Source of the DNA: Bacillus sp. FJAT-27916
Lineage (GTDB): Bacteria; Bacillota; Bacilli; Bacillales; Pradoshiaceae
NCBI RefSeq assembly: GCF_001183965.1
Contig: NZ_LFZV01000001.1
Coordinates: forward strand, 569,287-633,286
DNA length: 64,000 nt
Reading direction: 5' to 3'
The translations under genes were made by a program, and so were the position numbers. The notes below the pieces were generated by a model. That model made no database searches, was not told the DNA's origin, and saw nothing but the letters and a program-made list of their open reading frames with translations. Of this stretch, positions 43,642 through 52,889 are shown one piece after another. Positions within the stretch are counted from its first letter, which is position 1; each line of letters opens with the position of its first letter.

Positions 43642-43682
43642 TGATATAATATAAAAAGTTTAGACTAAATTTTCAGTCAATT
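43642..43682 (+). promoter_or_regulatory. Extended -10 promoter and CodY-like box of alaR-alaT
   Basis: TGATATAAT (43642-43650) is an extended -10 element without a good -35. AATTTTCAGTCAATT (43668-43682), just after the expected start, matches the CodY consensus AATTTTCWGAAAATT at 13 of 15 positions. CodY repression of an alanine/amino-acid gene would be logical; inference. Confidence 0.55.
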
Positions 43683-43702
43683 TATAAATGGAGGTTAGGT
43701 CT

Positions 43703-44203
43703 ATGCACCTTACTGATAAAGAAATCGAAATCATGCAGATTGTGGAGGAAAATGCCAGAATTTCTGTAGAAGATATTTCGAAGATGACGAGTCTCCCTGT
43801 TTCTGATGTGGAAACGACACTGAAGAAATTAGAGGATTCAAATATAATTGTTCGTTATGCAGCATTAGTGGATTGGTCAAAGGTGGAGGAGCATGAGGGC
43901 GTGACAGCCATGATTGATGTGAAGGTTACTCCGAAAAGAGGGGTAGGCTTTGACGAGACAGCCAAGCGGATCTACCGGTATGAGGAAGTAACCTCTGTCT
44001 ACTTAATGTCAGGGGCTTATGATTTATCTGTCGTAATAGAAGGAAAATCAATGAATGAGGTTGCTCGCTTTGTTTCAGATAAGCTATCAACGCTTGACTC
44101 AGTCATTTCAACAACTACCCATTTCATTTTGAAGAAATACAAGCATGATGGAACGGTCTTTTCACCACAAGAAGAAGATAAAAGGATAGTGGTCTCACCA
44201 TGA
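43703..44203 (+). CDS. alaR: Lrp/AsnC-family regulator AlaR
   Basis: 166 residues, the length of B. subtilis AlaR (YugG). An N-terminal winged helix (MHLTDKEIEIMQIVEENARI and the recognition helix LPVSDVETTLKKLE) precedes an AsnC/RAM effector domain (residues about 70-145, with SGAYDLSVVIEGKS). In B. subtilis it activates alaT in response to alanine. ATG 43703 follows GGAGG by 8 nt; in-frame ATG 43688 includes the RBS. Its TGA overlaps the alaT ATG. Confidence 0.93.
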   Translation: MHLTDKEIEIMQIVEENARISVEDISKMTSLPVSDVETTLKKLEDSNIIVRYAALVDWSKVEEHEGVTAMIDVKVTPKRGVGFDETAKRIYRYEEVTSVYLMSGAYDLSVVIEGKSMNEVARFVSDKLSTLDSVISTTTHFILKKYKHDGTVFSPQEEDKRIVVSP

Positions 44204-45366
44204 TTAAAACCAATTATTTATCAGACACTGCACGCAACATGAAGCCTTCAGGAATTAGAAAGTTTTTTGACTTGGCGGCAGGCGTTGAAGGAGTAGTTTC
44301 CCTCGGTGTAGGGGAGCCTGACTTTGTTACTCCTTGGCGCTATCGTGAAGCGGCTATCAATTCCCTTGAAGAGGGCTATACATCCTACACGGCTAATGCA
44401 GGACTGATACAATTGCGGGAAGAAATCGCTGCTTATATGAGCAGACGCTTCCATGTCAATTATTCACCAGAAAGTCAGATAATTGTGACGGTGGGCGCGA
44501 GCCAGGCAATCGATATTGCTCTTAGAGCCATTTTGAACCCTGGCGAGGAAGTTATTGTGGTTGAGCCTTGCTTTGTCTCCTATGCACCGCTTGTGACAAT
44601 GGCAGGCGGAAAAGCCGTTTCGGTTGGGACGACGAAGGAATCTGACTTTAGGCTGCTGCCTCAGCAGCTGGAGGAGGCCATCACGCCAAAGACGAAGGCA
44701 ATCATGATTTGTTCGCCTAACAATCCGACTGGAAGCCAGCTTTCGAAGGATGATCTAGAGGCCTTGGCTAAGATTGTCATCAAGCATGATTTGGTTGTCC
44801 TCTCTGATGAGATTTATGCTGAGCTTGTTTATGATGAGGCTTATACAAGCTTTGCTTCAATTGAGGGAATGATGGACCGTACGATCCTTATCTCGGGATT
44901 CTCAAAAGGATTTGCGATGACAGGCTGGCGTCTTGGATTTGTCTGTGCGAATGAGGAAATTACCGCAGCGATGCTGAAGATTCATCAATATGCCATTATG
45001 TGTGCTCCGACTTCGGCTCAGCATGCAGCTCTTGAGGCGCTCCGCTATGGATTTGACTATGTGGAAGAAATGCGGAGAAGTTATTTGCACAGAAGGAATT
45101 ATCTTGTGGAATCATTTAACGAGTTGGGGCTGATCTGCCATAAGCCAGGCGGTGCCTTCTATGCCTTCCCATCCATTGAAAGTACAGGAATGACCTCAGC
45201 AGAATTTGCCGAGAAGCTGCTGCTTGAGGAGAAGGTAGCTGTTGTTCCAGGAGATGTATTTGGAATTGGCGGCGAGGGTCATATCCGTTGTTCCTATGCA
45301 ACGTCTATGGATCAGCTGCGTGAGGCTGTGACACGTATCGACCGCTTTATTCAGAAAAGGGCATAG
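44200..45366 (+). CDS. alaT: Alanine transaminase AlaT
   Basis: 388-residue class I/II aminotransferase. GEPDFVTPWRYREAA near 38-52, CSPNNPTGSQLS near 170, the PLP Lys in SGFSKGFAMTGWRLGF about 234, and the Arg in GEGHIRCSYATS are conserved. Annotated as probable alanine transaminase by its partnership with alaR (ATGA overlap) and equivalence to YugH of B. subtilis. It links pyruvate and glutamate metabolism. Ends in a terminator. Confidence 0.92.
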   Translation: MIKTNYLSDTARNMKPSGIRKFFDLAAGVEGVVSLGVGEPDFVTPWRYREAAINSLEEGYTSYTANAGLIQLREEIAAYMSRRFHVNYSPESQIIVTVGASQAIDIALRAILNPGEEVIVVEPCFVSYAPLVTMAGGKAVSVGTTKESDFRLLPQQLEEAITPKTKAIMICSPNNPTGSQLSKDDLEALAKIVIKHDLVVLSDEIYAELVYDEAYTSFASIEGMMDRTILISGFSKGFAMTGWRLGFVCANEEITAAMLKIHQYAIMCAPTSAQHAALEALRYGFDYVEEMRRSYLHRRNYLVESFNELGLICHKPGGAFYAFPSIESTGMTSAEFAEKLLLEEKVAVVPGDVFGIGGEGHIRCSYATSMDQLREAVTRIDRFIQKRA

Positions 45367-45375
45367 CATAAATAT

Positions 45376-45409
45376 AGGCCGGGCAGGTAGATATACTGCT
45401 CGGCCTTTT
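45376..45409 (+). terminator. Terminator of alaT
   Basis: AGGCCGGGCAG (45376-45386) with CTGCTCGGCCT (45396-45406), one G-U, then TTTT. Confidence 0.75.
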
Positions 45410-45414
45410 CTCAT

Positions 45415-45777
45415 TTACTTGGTTTGTTCGTATTTAACATCAAAGAGCATTTGCATGACGTGCAGGAAATCCTTCTCTTCTATATCCTTCGTTTTTCGTA
45501 AAATCAGTTTTGCCTTTTTCTGTCCCATCTCTTGAATAAGAGATTGTAATTCATCATCAATGTCACAAGGCCCTGTTGGTGTTATTTGTTCAATCAATTC
45601 AGAAGCAGGGCATTCAAGTGCGGATGATAGATTTAAGATTACTTGCAGGTTGGGAATTAATTCATTTGCTTCAAACTTTTCTAGTTTCTGGGTGCCGATT
45701 CGAGAGCGCATAGCTAACTCCTCTTGGCTGAGACCCTTTTCCAGTCGATGTTTTCGTATGTTTTCACCAATTGACAT
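45415..45777 (-). CDS. XRE-family transcriptional regulator
   Basis: 120 residues: an N-terminal Cro/C1-type helix-turn-helix (about residues 5-60, GENIRKHRLEKGLSQEELA and IGTQKLEKFEANELIP) and an uncharacterised C-terminal region rich in Lys/Glu. ATG 45777 is 6 nt after GGAGGG; TTG 45780 is also in frame. It sits alone between alaT and the symporter gene, on the minus strand. Its target is unknown; autoregulation or control of the divergent or adjacent gene is possible. Confidence 0.88.
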   Translation of the reverse strand: MSIGENIRKHRLEKGLSQEELAMRSRIGTQKLEKFEANELIPNLQVILNLSSALECPASELIEQITPTGPCDIDDELQSLIQEMGQKKAKLILRKTKDIEEKDFLHVMQMLFDVKYEQTK

Positions 45778-45844
45778 CAAAATCCCTCCTAATGCTCTTT
45801 TCTTTTATTCTATCATTATTGAGCATGGAGGGAAGTTTGAAATG

Positions 45845-47182
45845 TTACAATATCCCGACGGAATAGAAGAGAACGGCTAAAATGGCAACGGGGCAAAGAT
45901 AACGGATAGTGAAATACCAGGCGTTAAATAAACCAGCTGTTATCGCCGATCCTTTCTGGAGTTCTTCATACAGGGTTTTCCGGTTCATTGCATATCCGAC
46001 AAAGAGAGAGATGAATAATGAACCGAGCGGAAGAGCAAGATTTGAAGTGATATAGTCAGCTAAGTCAAAAATCGTCTTTCCGAAAAGGGTGAAATCATTT
46101 AAGACCCCGAATGAGAGAGCACTTGGAATTCCGACAAGGAAGGTCACAAATCCAGCAATCCAGGTTGAACGCTTCCGTTTAGATGGATTCTCGCGCGAAA
46201 TAACAGCTACCGTAATCTCTAAAATAGAGAATGCAGAGGTTAAGGTAGCGAATAAAAGCAGGACCATGAACACGAAAAAGAACAAACCTCCATAAGCCAG
46301 TTCATTAAAGACGGCTGGCAGGACAACAAAAACGAGCCCGGGACCGGAAGTCGGGTCAAAGCCAAGCGCGAATACAGCAGGAAAAATCACGAGCCCGGCC
46401 AAGATTGAAATCATGATATTCAGTCCTACGACAGATAAGGCAGACTTGCTCAAGTCCTCCGAGTCATTTAAGTAGGAAGCATAGGTGACCATGACTGAAA
46501 TGCCGACGCTTAGAGCAAAGAAAGCCTGTCCGAGTGCCTCAAGCAAGGATTCAGCAGATAGCTTCCCGAAATCTGGCTGGAGGAGGAATTTAACTCCCTC
46601 CATTGCTCCATCCAATGTAAGGGAGCGGATGGCAAGAATCAGAAATAGAAGAAACAAGGCGGGCATCATAATCTTGCTCGCACGTTCAATTCCTTTATGA
46701 ATCCCACCTTGGACGACAAGGATCGTCATAATCATGAAGATGATTTGAGCGGTCAAGGATTCCACTGGATTTTCAATAATTTGGGCAAAAAGCTGCTCAT
46801 ACTGCCCATTTGCTGTTACCATGCCAAATAGAGCTCTTCCCAAATAGGATAGAATCCACCCTCCGACAACACTATAAAAGGATAAAAGCAATAAAGAGGC
46901 AGCAACACCTCCTATGCCAAGAAGCTGCCACGTTCGATTCGATGTTATCGACTTATAGGCACGAATAGCGTCCGTTTTGGCGTGTCGGCCGATGACAAAC
47001 TCAGAAATCAGGATAGGGGCTCCAATCAAGAGAGTGAAAGCAATGAAGAGGATTAAAAAAGCGCCTCCACCATTTTCGCCAGCCATATAGGGGAACTTCC
47101 AAATGGCACCGAGCCCGATTGCCGAACCGGCTGCTGCCAATATGAATCCTATCTTGGATGACCATTGTTCATGTTTTTGCAT
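45845..47182 (-). CDS. Sodium-dependent neurotransmitter:sodium symporter family transporter
   Basis: 445 residues, 12 predicted membrane helices. The family start WSSKIGFILAAAGSAIGLGAIWKFPY (as WSSKIGFILAAAGSAIG plus LGAIWKFPY) contains the Na+-binding unwound helix 1 of LeuT-type carriers, followed by ENGGGAFLILF. Closest in character to YhdH/YocR of B. subtilis. It probably imports an amino acid with Na+. The Na+ gradient could be supplied by the mrp antiporter at 20-26 kb. ATG 47182 lies 9 nt after GAGGTG; GTG 47194 is an in-frame alternative. Confidence 0.92.
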   Translation of the reverse strand: MQKHEQWSSKIGFILAAAGSAIGLGAIWKFPYMAGENGGGAFLILFIAFTLLIGAPILISEFVIGRHAKTDAIRAYKSITSNRTWQLLGIGGVAASLLLLSFYSVVGGWILSYLGRALFGMVTANGQYEQLFAQIIENPVESLTAQIIFMIMTILVVQGGIHKGIERASKIMMPALFLLFLILAIRSLTLDGAMEGVKFLLQPDFGKLSAESLLEALGQAFFALSVGISVMVTYASYLNDSEDLSKSALSVVGLNIMISILAGLVIFPAVFALGFDPTSGPGLVFVVLPAVFNELAYGGLFFFVFMVLLLFATLTSAFSILEITVAVISRENPSKRKRSTWIAGFVTFLVGIPSALSFGVLNDFTLFGKTIFDLADYITSNLALPLGSLFISLFVGYAMNRKTLYEELQKGSAITAGLFNAWYFTIRYLCPVAILAVLFYSVGIL

Positions 47183-47326
47183 AGAGAAATACACCTCAGG
47201 TAAGTAGGATTAGACGTTAATCGTTTAATACTAGCATGAAGTGACAAGGTTTGCGAAAGAAAGTTATTGGCCTGGGAGGTTTATAAAAAGAAAATTCGGG
47301 AATTGACATTATGGCTAGGGTGATTT

Positions 47327-47355
47327 TTGATAATGGGTAAATTTTATGATATAAT
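47327..47355 (+). promoter_or_regulatory. Sigma-A promoter of yugI
   Basis: TTGATA (47327-47332), 17 bp, TATAAT (47350-47355); start near 47362 and start codon at 47407. Confidence 0.8.
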
Positions 47356-47406
47356 TTTATATTGCGTATTATAACGAGATTTAAATACATTATTGGGAGT
47401 GTTTTT

Positions 47407-47808
47407 ATGACTGCAAAATATGAAGCAGGACAAGTTTTGACAGGTAAAGTAACGGGCATTCAACCATACGGCGCATTCGTAGCGTTGGATGAATCCACAC
47501 AAGGCCTTGTTCATATATCTGAAATTACACATGGCTTTGTTAAGGATATCAATGACATCCTTAAAGTCGGCGATGAAGTGAACGTGAAGGTATTATCCGT
47601 AGACGAAGAAGCAGGCAAAATTGCCTTGTCTATTCGTGCAACTGAAGAAGCGCCGGCAGAAAAAGCTGAAGCACGCAAGCCAAGAAAGAAAGCAGTACAG
47701 CAAGTTAAGACTGCTCCAGCAGAAACTCCACAAGGCTTCAATACATTGAAGGATAAACTTGAAGAGTGGATTGAACAATCCAAGCGTGAAGATCTTATCA
47801 AGAAGTAA
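47407..47808 (+). CDS. yugI: S1 RNA-binding domain protein YugI (general stress protein 13)
   Basis: 133 residues. One S1 domain (residues 6-75: GQVLTGKVTGIQPYGAFVAL, GLVHISEITHGFVKD, VGDEVNVKVLSVDEEAGKIALS) and a basic Ala/Pro/Lys linker leading to an acidic helix. The S1 domain binds single-stranded RNA; in B. subtilis YugI is a ribosome-associated general stress protein. ATG 47407 follows GGGAGTG; the track-long in-frame ATG 47362 would start at the transcription start site. Confidence 0.92.
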   Translation: MTAKYEAGQVLTGKVTGIQPYGAFVALDESTQGLVHISEITHGFVKDINDILKVGDEVNVKVLSVDEEAGKIALSIRATEEAPAEKAEARKPRKKAVQQVKTAPAETPQGFNTLKDKLEEWIEQSKREDLIKK

Positions 47809-47813
47809 TGACT

Positions 47814-47853
47814 AAAGCAGTTCAGGGGAACGTACCCTGGCTGCTTTTTTTTT
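47814..47853 (+). terminator. Terminator of yugI
   Basis: AAAGCAG/CTGCTTT and inner CAGGG/CCCTG pair around a 7 nt loop, followed by a run of T to 47853. Confidence 0.85.
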
Positions 47854-47892
47854 GCAGCCCCTCTGAAATAAGTAGATGCTTTTGAAAAAAAC

Positions 47893-47913
47893 AATAGGAA
47901 TACCCTTCCTATT
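47893..47913. repeat. Inverted repeat in the rocD upstream region
   Basis: AATAGGAA and TTCCTATT with a 5 nt centre, about 130 bp before the rocD start. Possible operator; no regulator recognised. Confidence 0.4.
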
Positions 47914-48040
47914 AGTAGATAATATAAGTGTAGGTTGAATATTCTTTTTATTAAGAATTGGCAGTATTATTATACGTGAAAGATTGAACATGTAGGTGTA
48001 TGATGAAGTAGATGACTGTTATGATTGGAGGTATTCTGTA

Positions 48041-49240
48041 ATGAAAACATCTGTATCAAGCAAGATGATTGAACAAACAGAAAAGTTTGGTGCCCGTAAT
48101 TACAATCCATTGCCAATCGTCATTTCAGAAGCGGAGGGCGTTTGGGTGAAAGATCCTGAGGGAAACCGATTTATGGATATGCTGAGTGCTTATTCGGCTG
48201 TCAATCAAGGCCATAGACACCCAAGGATTATTCAAGCGCTTAAAGACCAAGCGGACCGTGTCACCTTGACATCACGTGCATTTCATAATGATCAGCTTGG
48301 ACCATGGTATGAAAAGATCTGTCAAATCACCGGAAAAGAAAAGGCTCTGCCAATGAACACAGGAGCAGAGGCCGTGGAAACAGCCTTCAAGGCAGCTAGG
48401 AGATGGGCATACGATGTGAAGGGTGTGGAGGATGGAAAGGCAGAAGTAATCGCTTGTATCGGCAACTTCCATGGAAGAACGATGCTTGCTGTATCCTTGT
48501 CCTCTGAGGAAGAATATAAACGCGGGTTTGGACCCATGCTCCCGGGAATCAAGCTTATTCCATTTGGGGATGTACAAGCGCTGAAAGAAGCGATAACACC
48601 TAATACGGCTGCTTTCTTGTTTGAGCCTATTCAAGGGGAGGCAGGTATCAATATTCCGCCTGTTGGTTTTTTGAAGGAAGCTTATGAGCTATGTAAAAAG
48701 GAAAATGTCTTATTTATCGCCGATGAGATTCAAGTTGGTTTAGGCCGGACTGGCAGGATGTTTGCCTGTGACTGGGAAGATGTCGTTCCCGATATTTACA
48801 TCTTAGGGAAAGCTCTTGGAGGAGGTGTGTTCCCAATCTCCTGTATCGTAGCTGACCATGATATTCTGGATGTTTTTAATCCAGGGTCCCACGGATCAAC
48901 CTTTGGCGGGAACCCGCTTGCTTGTGCTGTATCAACCGCAGCACTCGATGTTATTTTAGATGAAAAGCTTGCTGAGCGTTCACTTGAACTTGGTCAATAC
49001 TTCCGAGAAGAGCTGGAGAAAATTGATCATCCAATCATTAAGGAAATACGCGGCAGAGGTTTGTTCATCGGGATGGAATTACACGGTGAAGCACGGCCTT
49101 ATTGTGAAAGATTGAAGGAGGAAGGTCTATTATGCAAGGAAACGCATGATACCGTCATTCGCTTTGCACCGCCGTTAATCATTTCGAAAGAAGATCTGGA
49201 TTGGGCCATTGACAAGATAAAACACGTCTTTTCTGTTTAA
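48041..49240 (+). CDS. rocD: Ornithine aminotransferase
   Basis: 399-residue class III aminotransferase. [21 protein letters not shown] at the start ([10 protein letters not shown]), [28 protein letters not shown] and the PLP Lys in [14 protein letters not shown] match ornithine--oxo-acid transaminase, which converts ornithine and 2-oxoglutarate to glutamate semialdehyde and glutamate in arginine degradation. In B. subtilis rocD lies in the rocDEF operon under sigma-L; here it is single, without rocE or rocF, and its upstream TTGGCAG lacks a proper -12 GC. ATG 48041 follows GGAGG by 9 nt. Confidence 0.92.
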   Translation: MKTSVSSKMIEQTEKFGARNYNPLPIVISEAEGVWVKDPEGNRFMDMLSAYSAVNQGHRHPRIIQALKDQADRVTLTSRAFHNDQLGPWYEKICQITGKEKALPMNTGAEAVETAFKAARRWAYDVKGVEDGKAEVIACIGNFHGRTMLAVSLSSEEEYKRGFGPMLPGIKLIPFGDVQALKEAITPNTAAFLFEPIQGEAGINIPPVGFLKEAYELCKKENVLFIADEIQVGLGRTGRMFACDWEDVVPDIYILGKALGGGVFPISCIVADHDILDVFNPGSHGSTFGGNPLACAVSTAALDVILDEKLAERSLELGQYFREELEKIDHPIIKEIRGRGLFIGMELHGEARPYCERLKEEGLLCKETHDTVIRFAPPLIISKEDLDWAIDKIKHVFSV

Positions 49241-49250
49241 GAAAAGAGAG

Positions 49251-49281
49251 AAGCCCATTCACCAACAAGGTGAATGGGCTT
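49251..49281. terminator. Terminator of rocD
   Basis: Perfect 13 bp stem AAGCCCATTCACC / GGTGAATGGGCTT with AACAA loop; it also serves the convergent yuzA. Confidence 0.85.
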
Positions 49282-49305
49282 TAATTTACTGCTAAAGGGC
49301 TGTTG

Positions 49306-49530
49306 TTATACCCGCTGTGTGCTGATTTCTTCACTTGGTCGAAAGAGGAGGCCTAGATTAATCAGTCCGGCAATGCCGACAAGAGCGTATATAACGCGGG
49401 CAAAACCGCCGGCTTGGCTTCCGCCGCCAAACACAGTGGCTACTAAATCAAATTGGAAAAATCCAATCAATCCCCAGTTAATGGCACCGATAATGGTTAA
49501 TAATAGTGCTGTACGTTGAATCCAACTCAT
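49306..49530 (-). CDS. yuzA: DUF378 membrane protein YuzA
   Basis: 74-residue protein of the DUF378 family with two membrane helices: MSWIQRTALLLTIIGAINWG with the Asn-Trp-Gly signature (IGAINWGLIGFFQFDLV), then ARVIYALVGIAGLINLGLLF. Equivalent to YuzA, which lies by yugI/yugJ in B. subtilis. ATG 49530 has AAGGAGG only 2-4 nt upstream, a rather short spacing; ATG 49596 in frame is unlikely. Function unknown. Confidence 0.88.
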   Translation of the reverse strand: MSWIQRTALLLTIIGAINWGLIGFFQFDLVATVFGGGSQAGGFARVIYALVGIAGLINLGLLFRPSEEISTQRV

Positions 49531-49692
49531 TTCATTTCCTCCTTGAAGGTGAATCTTACACTCATAGAATGGATTATTCAGCTGAATCTTATTCATGTTT
49601 TATGCTTCTTTCTGACGGGAATGAAGAATTGATACAATAAAATAGATAGCTGCGGATCTATCCATCATGGCAGCAAAAAAAGGAGTGTCGTT

Positions 49693-50856
49693 ATGCAAAA
49701 TTTTGCTTATTTTAATCCAACAAAACTTGTTTTTGGGAAAGATACTGTAGAGCAGTTAAATGAATGGATTCCAGCTGATGTCGAGCGGGTTCTTTTGGTA
49801 TATGGGGGAGGCAGTATTAAGCGGAATGGTTTATATGACCGCGTCATCTCACAGGTGGAGAAAAGGGGACTCGTTTATCATGAATTGCAGGGGGTTGAAC
49901 CGAACCCGAGGTTAAGCACAGTTCATAAAGGAGTTGAAATCTGTAAAGAGGAGGGGATTGATTTCCTGCTTGCCATTGGCGGAGGAAGCGTCATTGACTG
50001 TACAAAGGCAATTGCGGCTGGAGCCCGATATGAAGGGGATGCATGGGATTTAATTACGAAGAAGGCTCCTGTGGAGAGTGCCCTTCCATTTGGGACCATC
50101 CTTACAATTGCGGCGACCGGTTCAGAGATGAACTCGGGAAGCGTTATTACCAATTGGGAAACAAAAGAGAAATATGGCTGGGGCTCTGTGCATACATATC
50201 CTCAATTTTCCATATTAGATCCCGTTAACACATTTACAGTACCGAAGAACCAGACCATTTACGGGATTGTCGATATGATGTCCCATGTGCTTGAAACGTA
50301 TTTCAATCATAGCGAGAACACCCCGCTGCAGGATAAGATGTGTGAATCCGTTTTGAAAACGGTTAAAGAAACCGCTCCCAAATTACTACAGGATTTGGAA
50401 AACTATGAATTTCGGGAAACAATTCTCTATTGTGGAACTGTTGCGCTAAATGGTACCTTAAGTGTTGGAATCCGCGGGGATTGGGCTACACATAATATTG
50501 AACATGCCGTTTCGGCAGTATACGATATTCCGCATGCCGGCGGGCTGGCCATTCTCTTCCCTAATTGGATGGAGCATTGCATGCATGAAAACCTGCAAAA
50601 GTTCGTACGCTTAGGGGTGGAGGTATTTGACGTCGACCCAGCTGGCAAGACGGATGAAGAAATAGCCAAGGATTGCATCCGTAACATCCGATATTTCTGG
50701 ACAAGCCTTGGGGCACCAACACGCCTGGCTGATTATGAAATAGATGATCGCAATCTGGACTTAATGGCAGATAAAGCGATGGCGAATGGCGAATTTGGGA
50801 ACTTTAAGAAATTGAAGAAAGAAGACGTCTTAGCTATTCTGCGTGCATCTCTATAA
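49693..50856 (+). CDS. yugJ: Iron-containing alcohol dehydrogenase YugJ (butanol dehydrogenase-like)
   Basis: 387-residue type III (Fe) alcohol dehydrogenase of the BdhA/YqhD group. [16 protein letters not shown] binds the dinucleotide, and metal ligands occur in the [13 protein letters not shown] and [19 protein letters not shown] segments. It probably reduces aldehydes with NADH or NADPH. RBS AAAGGAGTG precedes ATG 49693. Between yuzA and pgi, as in B. subtilis. Confidence 0.92.
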   Translation: MQNFAYFNPTKLVFGKDTVEQLNEWIPADVERVLLVYGGGSIKRNGLYDRVISQVEKRGLVYHELQGVEPNPRLSTVHKGVEICKEEGIDFLLAIGGGSVIDCTKAIAAGARYEGDAWDLITKKAPVESALPFGTILTIAATGSEMNSGSVITNWETKEKYGWGSVHTYPQFSILDPVNTFTVPKNQTIYGIVDMMSHVLETYFNHSENTPLQDKMCESVLKTVKETAPKLLQDLENYEFRETILYCGTVALNGTLSVGIRGDWATHNIEHAVSAVYDIPHAGGLAILFPNWMEHCMHENLQKFVRLGVEVFDVDPAGKTDEEIAKDCIRNIRYFWTSLGAPTRLADYEIDDRNLDLMADKAMANGEFGNFKKLKKEDVLAILRASL

Positions 50857-50884
50857 GAGTGAGGCAGCAATTCGGATAGTATGG

Positions 50885-50912
50885 AGAAAACGGTTCTCTC
50901 AAACCGTTTTCT
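50885..50912 (+). terminator. Terminator of yugJ
   Basis: AGAAAACGGTT (50885-50895) with AACCGTTTTCT (50902-50912); T content is within the right arm, moderate strength. Confidence 0.65.
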
Positions 50913-50926
50913 TCTATACATCCCTG

Positions 50927-50940
50927 TGAAAACGTTATCT
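50927..50940. promoter_or_regulatory. cre-like site upstream of pgi
   Basis: TGAAAACGTTATCT matches the CcpA consensus TGWAANCGNTNWCA at 13 of 14 positions (final A is T). It is about 85 bp before the pgi start. Confidence 0.5.
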
Positions 50941-51024
50941 TCCTTTTTTGGTATCTCCCTAACTTGATTATCAGAAATGGATTCTGTAAAGTATTTTATG
51001 AGTAAATTAAATGGAGGCCTAGCA

Positions 51025-52377
51025 ATGACTCATATCAAATTTGATTATTCCAAGGCATTATCTTTTTTTCAAGAACATGAAGTATCTTACTTGAAAGATA
51101 CGGTGAAACAATTACATCATACCATCCATGAGAAGACCGGTGCCGGCAACGATTATATTGGTTGGCTTTCCCTTCCTTCTGATTATGATAAAGAAGAGTT
51201 CTCACGCATCAAAAAAGCGGCTGAGAAAATCAAAAATGATTCTGACATTCTTTTAGTCATCGGAATCGGCGGGTCCTATCTCGGGGCAAGAGCAGCGATT
51301 GAAATGCTTCAACACAGCTTCTATAACCTGCTTCCGAAAGAAAAACGCAACGCTCCTCAAATTATTTTTGCAGGAAACAACATTAGCTCTACATACATGA
51401 GAGATATTATGGATTTGCTCGAGGGCAAAGATTTCTCCATCAATGTCATTTCTAAATCTGGTACAACAACTGAACCAGCTATCGCTTTCCGCATCTTCCG
51501 TAAAGTATTGGAGGAAAAATACGGGAAAGAAGAAGCGAAGAAACGTATTTATGCAACAACAGACAAAGCACGCGGTGCATTAAAAACGGTAGCAGACGAG
51601 GAAGGCTTCGAGACATTCGTTATTCCTGATGATGTCGGCGGCAGATATTCTGTACTTACAGCAGTAGGATTGCTTCCAATCGCTGCAAGCGGTGCAGATA
51701 TTGACACAATCATGAAGGGCGCACAGCAAGCAGAAAAGGATTACTCTGAATCTGAGCTTGAAAACAATGAGGCTTACCAATATGCAGCGGTCCGCAATCT
51801 TCTCTATCGCAAAGGGAAAACAATTGAAATGCTTATTAACTATGAGCCATCCTTACAATATTTCTCTGAATGGTGGAAGCAATTATTCGGCGAAAGTGAA
51901 GGGAAAGACCAAAAAGGTGTCTATCCATCTTCTGCGAACTTCTCTACTGACCTTCACTCATTAGGTCAATACGTGCAAGAAGGACGCCGTGATATCTTTG
52001 AGACTGTTATTAAAGTTGAATCTCCTCGCCATGAATTAGTTCTTGAAGAAGCGGAGAATGACTTAGATAATCTAAATTATTTGGCAGGTCAAACAGTTGA
52101 TTTCGTCAATAATAAAGCATTTGAAGGAACATTGCTTGCTCACACGGACGGCGGGGTGCCGAACCTTGTTGTCAGCATTCCAGCTTTGGATGAATACACA
52201 TTCGGCTATTTAGTGTATTTCTTCGAGAAAGCATGTGCCATGAGCTGTTACTTAATGGGTGTAAATCCATTCGACCAGCCTGGTGTAGAAGCTTATAAAG
52301 TGAACATGTTTGCTTTATTAGGCAAAAAAGGCTTTGAAGAGAAGAAAGCTGAACTCGAAAAACGACTCCAATCTTAA
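51025..52377 (+). CDS. pgi: Glucose-6-phosphate isomerase
   Basis: 450 residues, the length of B. subtilis Pgi. Interconverts glucose-6-P and fructose-6-P. The sugar-phosphate isomerase domains contain [18 protein letters not shown] near residue 80, [18 protein letters not shown] near 142, and the catalytic Glu in [19 protein letters not shown] (about 290). ATG 51025 has GGAGG 7 nt upstream; an in-frame ATG 50977 is unlikely. Codon use and strong RBS are those of a highly expressed gene. The upstream cre-like site suggests CcpA input. Confidence 0.96.
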   Translation: MTHIKFDYSKALSFFQEHEVSYLKDTVKQLHHTIHEKTGAGNDYIGWLSLPSDYDKEEFSRIKKAAEKIKNDSDILLVIGIGGSYLGARAAIEMLQHSFYNLLPKEKRNAPQIIFAGNNISSTYMRDIMDLLEGKDFSINVISKSGTTTEPAIAFRIFRKVLEEKYGKEEAKKRIYATTDKARGALKTVADEEGFETFVIPDDVGGRYSVLTAVGLLPIAASGADIDTIMKGAQQAEKDYSESELENNEAYQYAAVRNLLYRKGKTIEMLINYEPSLQYFSEWWKQLFGESEGKDQKGVYPSSANFSTDLHSLGQYVQEGRRDIFETVIKVESPRHELVLEEAENDLDNLNYLAGQTVDFVNNKAFEGTLLAHTDGGVPNLVVSIPALDEYTFGYLVYFFEKACAMSCYLMGVNPFDQPGVEAYKVNMFALLGKKGFEEKKAELEKRLQS

Positions 52378-52383
52378 TGAACA

Positions 52384-52425
52384 AAAAGCCTGCATTCCCC
52401 GTACAAGGAGGATGCAGGCTTTTTT
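52384..52425 (+). terminator. Terminator of pgi
   Basis: AAAAGCCTGCAT (52384-52395) with ATGCAGGCTTTT (52412-52423), 16 nt loop, T-run to 52425. Confidence 0.85.
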
Positions 52426-52523
52426 GCTTCTAATTAAATAAGAGGCCATATTATTACCATACATACCTTTCTCCATATAGAAGAGGATATGAATACAAAC
52501 ATACTCTGCTATGGAGGGAAATA

Positions 52524-52889
52524 ATGATGATTGTTCTTCCGTCACGCTTAAAGAATACGGTTGTTACCTATTTGCACGCACGAAGAAAGCTTGCCTCACA
52601 AGGCTTCTTAGTTGGAGGGAATTGGGATTATGAGCAAGGGTACTTTGATTATTTGTTGGAGGGTTCTTATAAAGCAAGCTATTTACGGATTCCATTCTAT
52701 ACTTGCAGAGGGTCCATCGAGGATAAGAATGGCATCATTCGGATTGGAAATCCCTATTTGTTAACACTGGAGGACCGCATAGGGATACATAAAGATGAAA
52801 AAGGCCGGAGAGCTGGTATCCCGGCACATTGTGTGAATTGGGGTTTAGAAGTGATTGAGCAGGCAGAAGAGGCATTGCTTGGATCTTAA
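52524..52889 (+). CDS. yugN: YugN-like protein
   Basis: 121 residues of the YugN-like family, found in bacilli with no known function. Conserved stretch GGNWDYEQGYFDYLLE (about residues 31-46). GGAGGG lies 5 nt before ATG 52524. The gene is convergent with yugO and their TAA stop codons overlap in the palindrome TTAA, so both transcripts share 4 bp and no terminator lies between them. Confidence 0.87.
   Translation: MMIVLPSRLKNTVVTYLHARRKLASQGFLVGGNWDYEQGYFDYLLEGSYKASYLRIPFYTCRGSIEDKNGIIRIGNPYLLTLEDRIGIHKDEKGRRAGIPAHCVNWGLEVIEQAEEALLGS

Noticed and set aside
47958-47974. Sigma-54 promoter before rocD (TTGGCAG...)
   Set aside because: The -12 part reads TTAT without the required GC dinucleotide.
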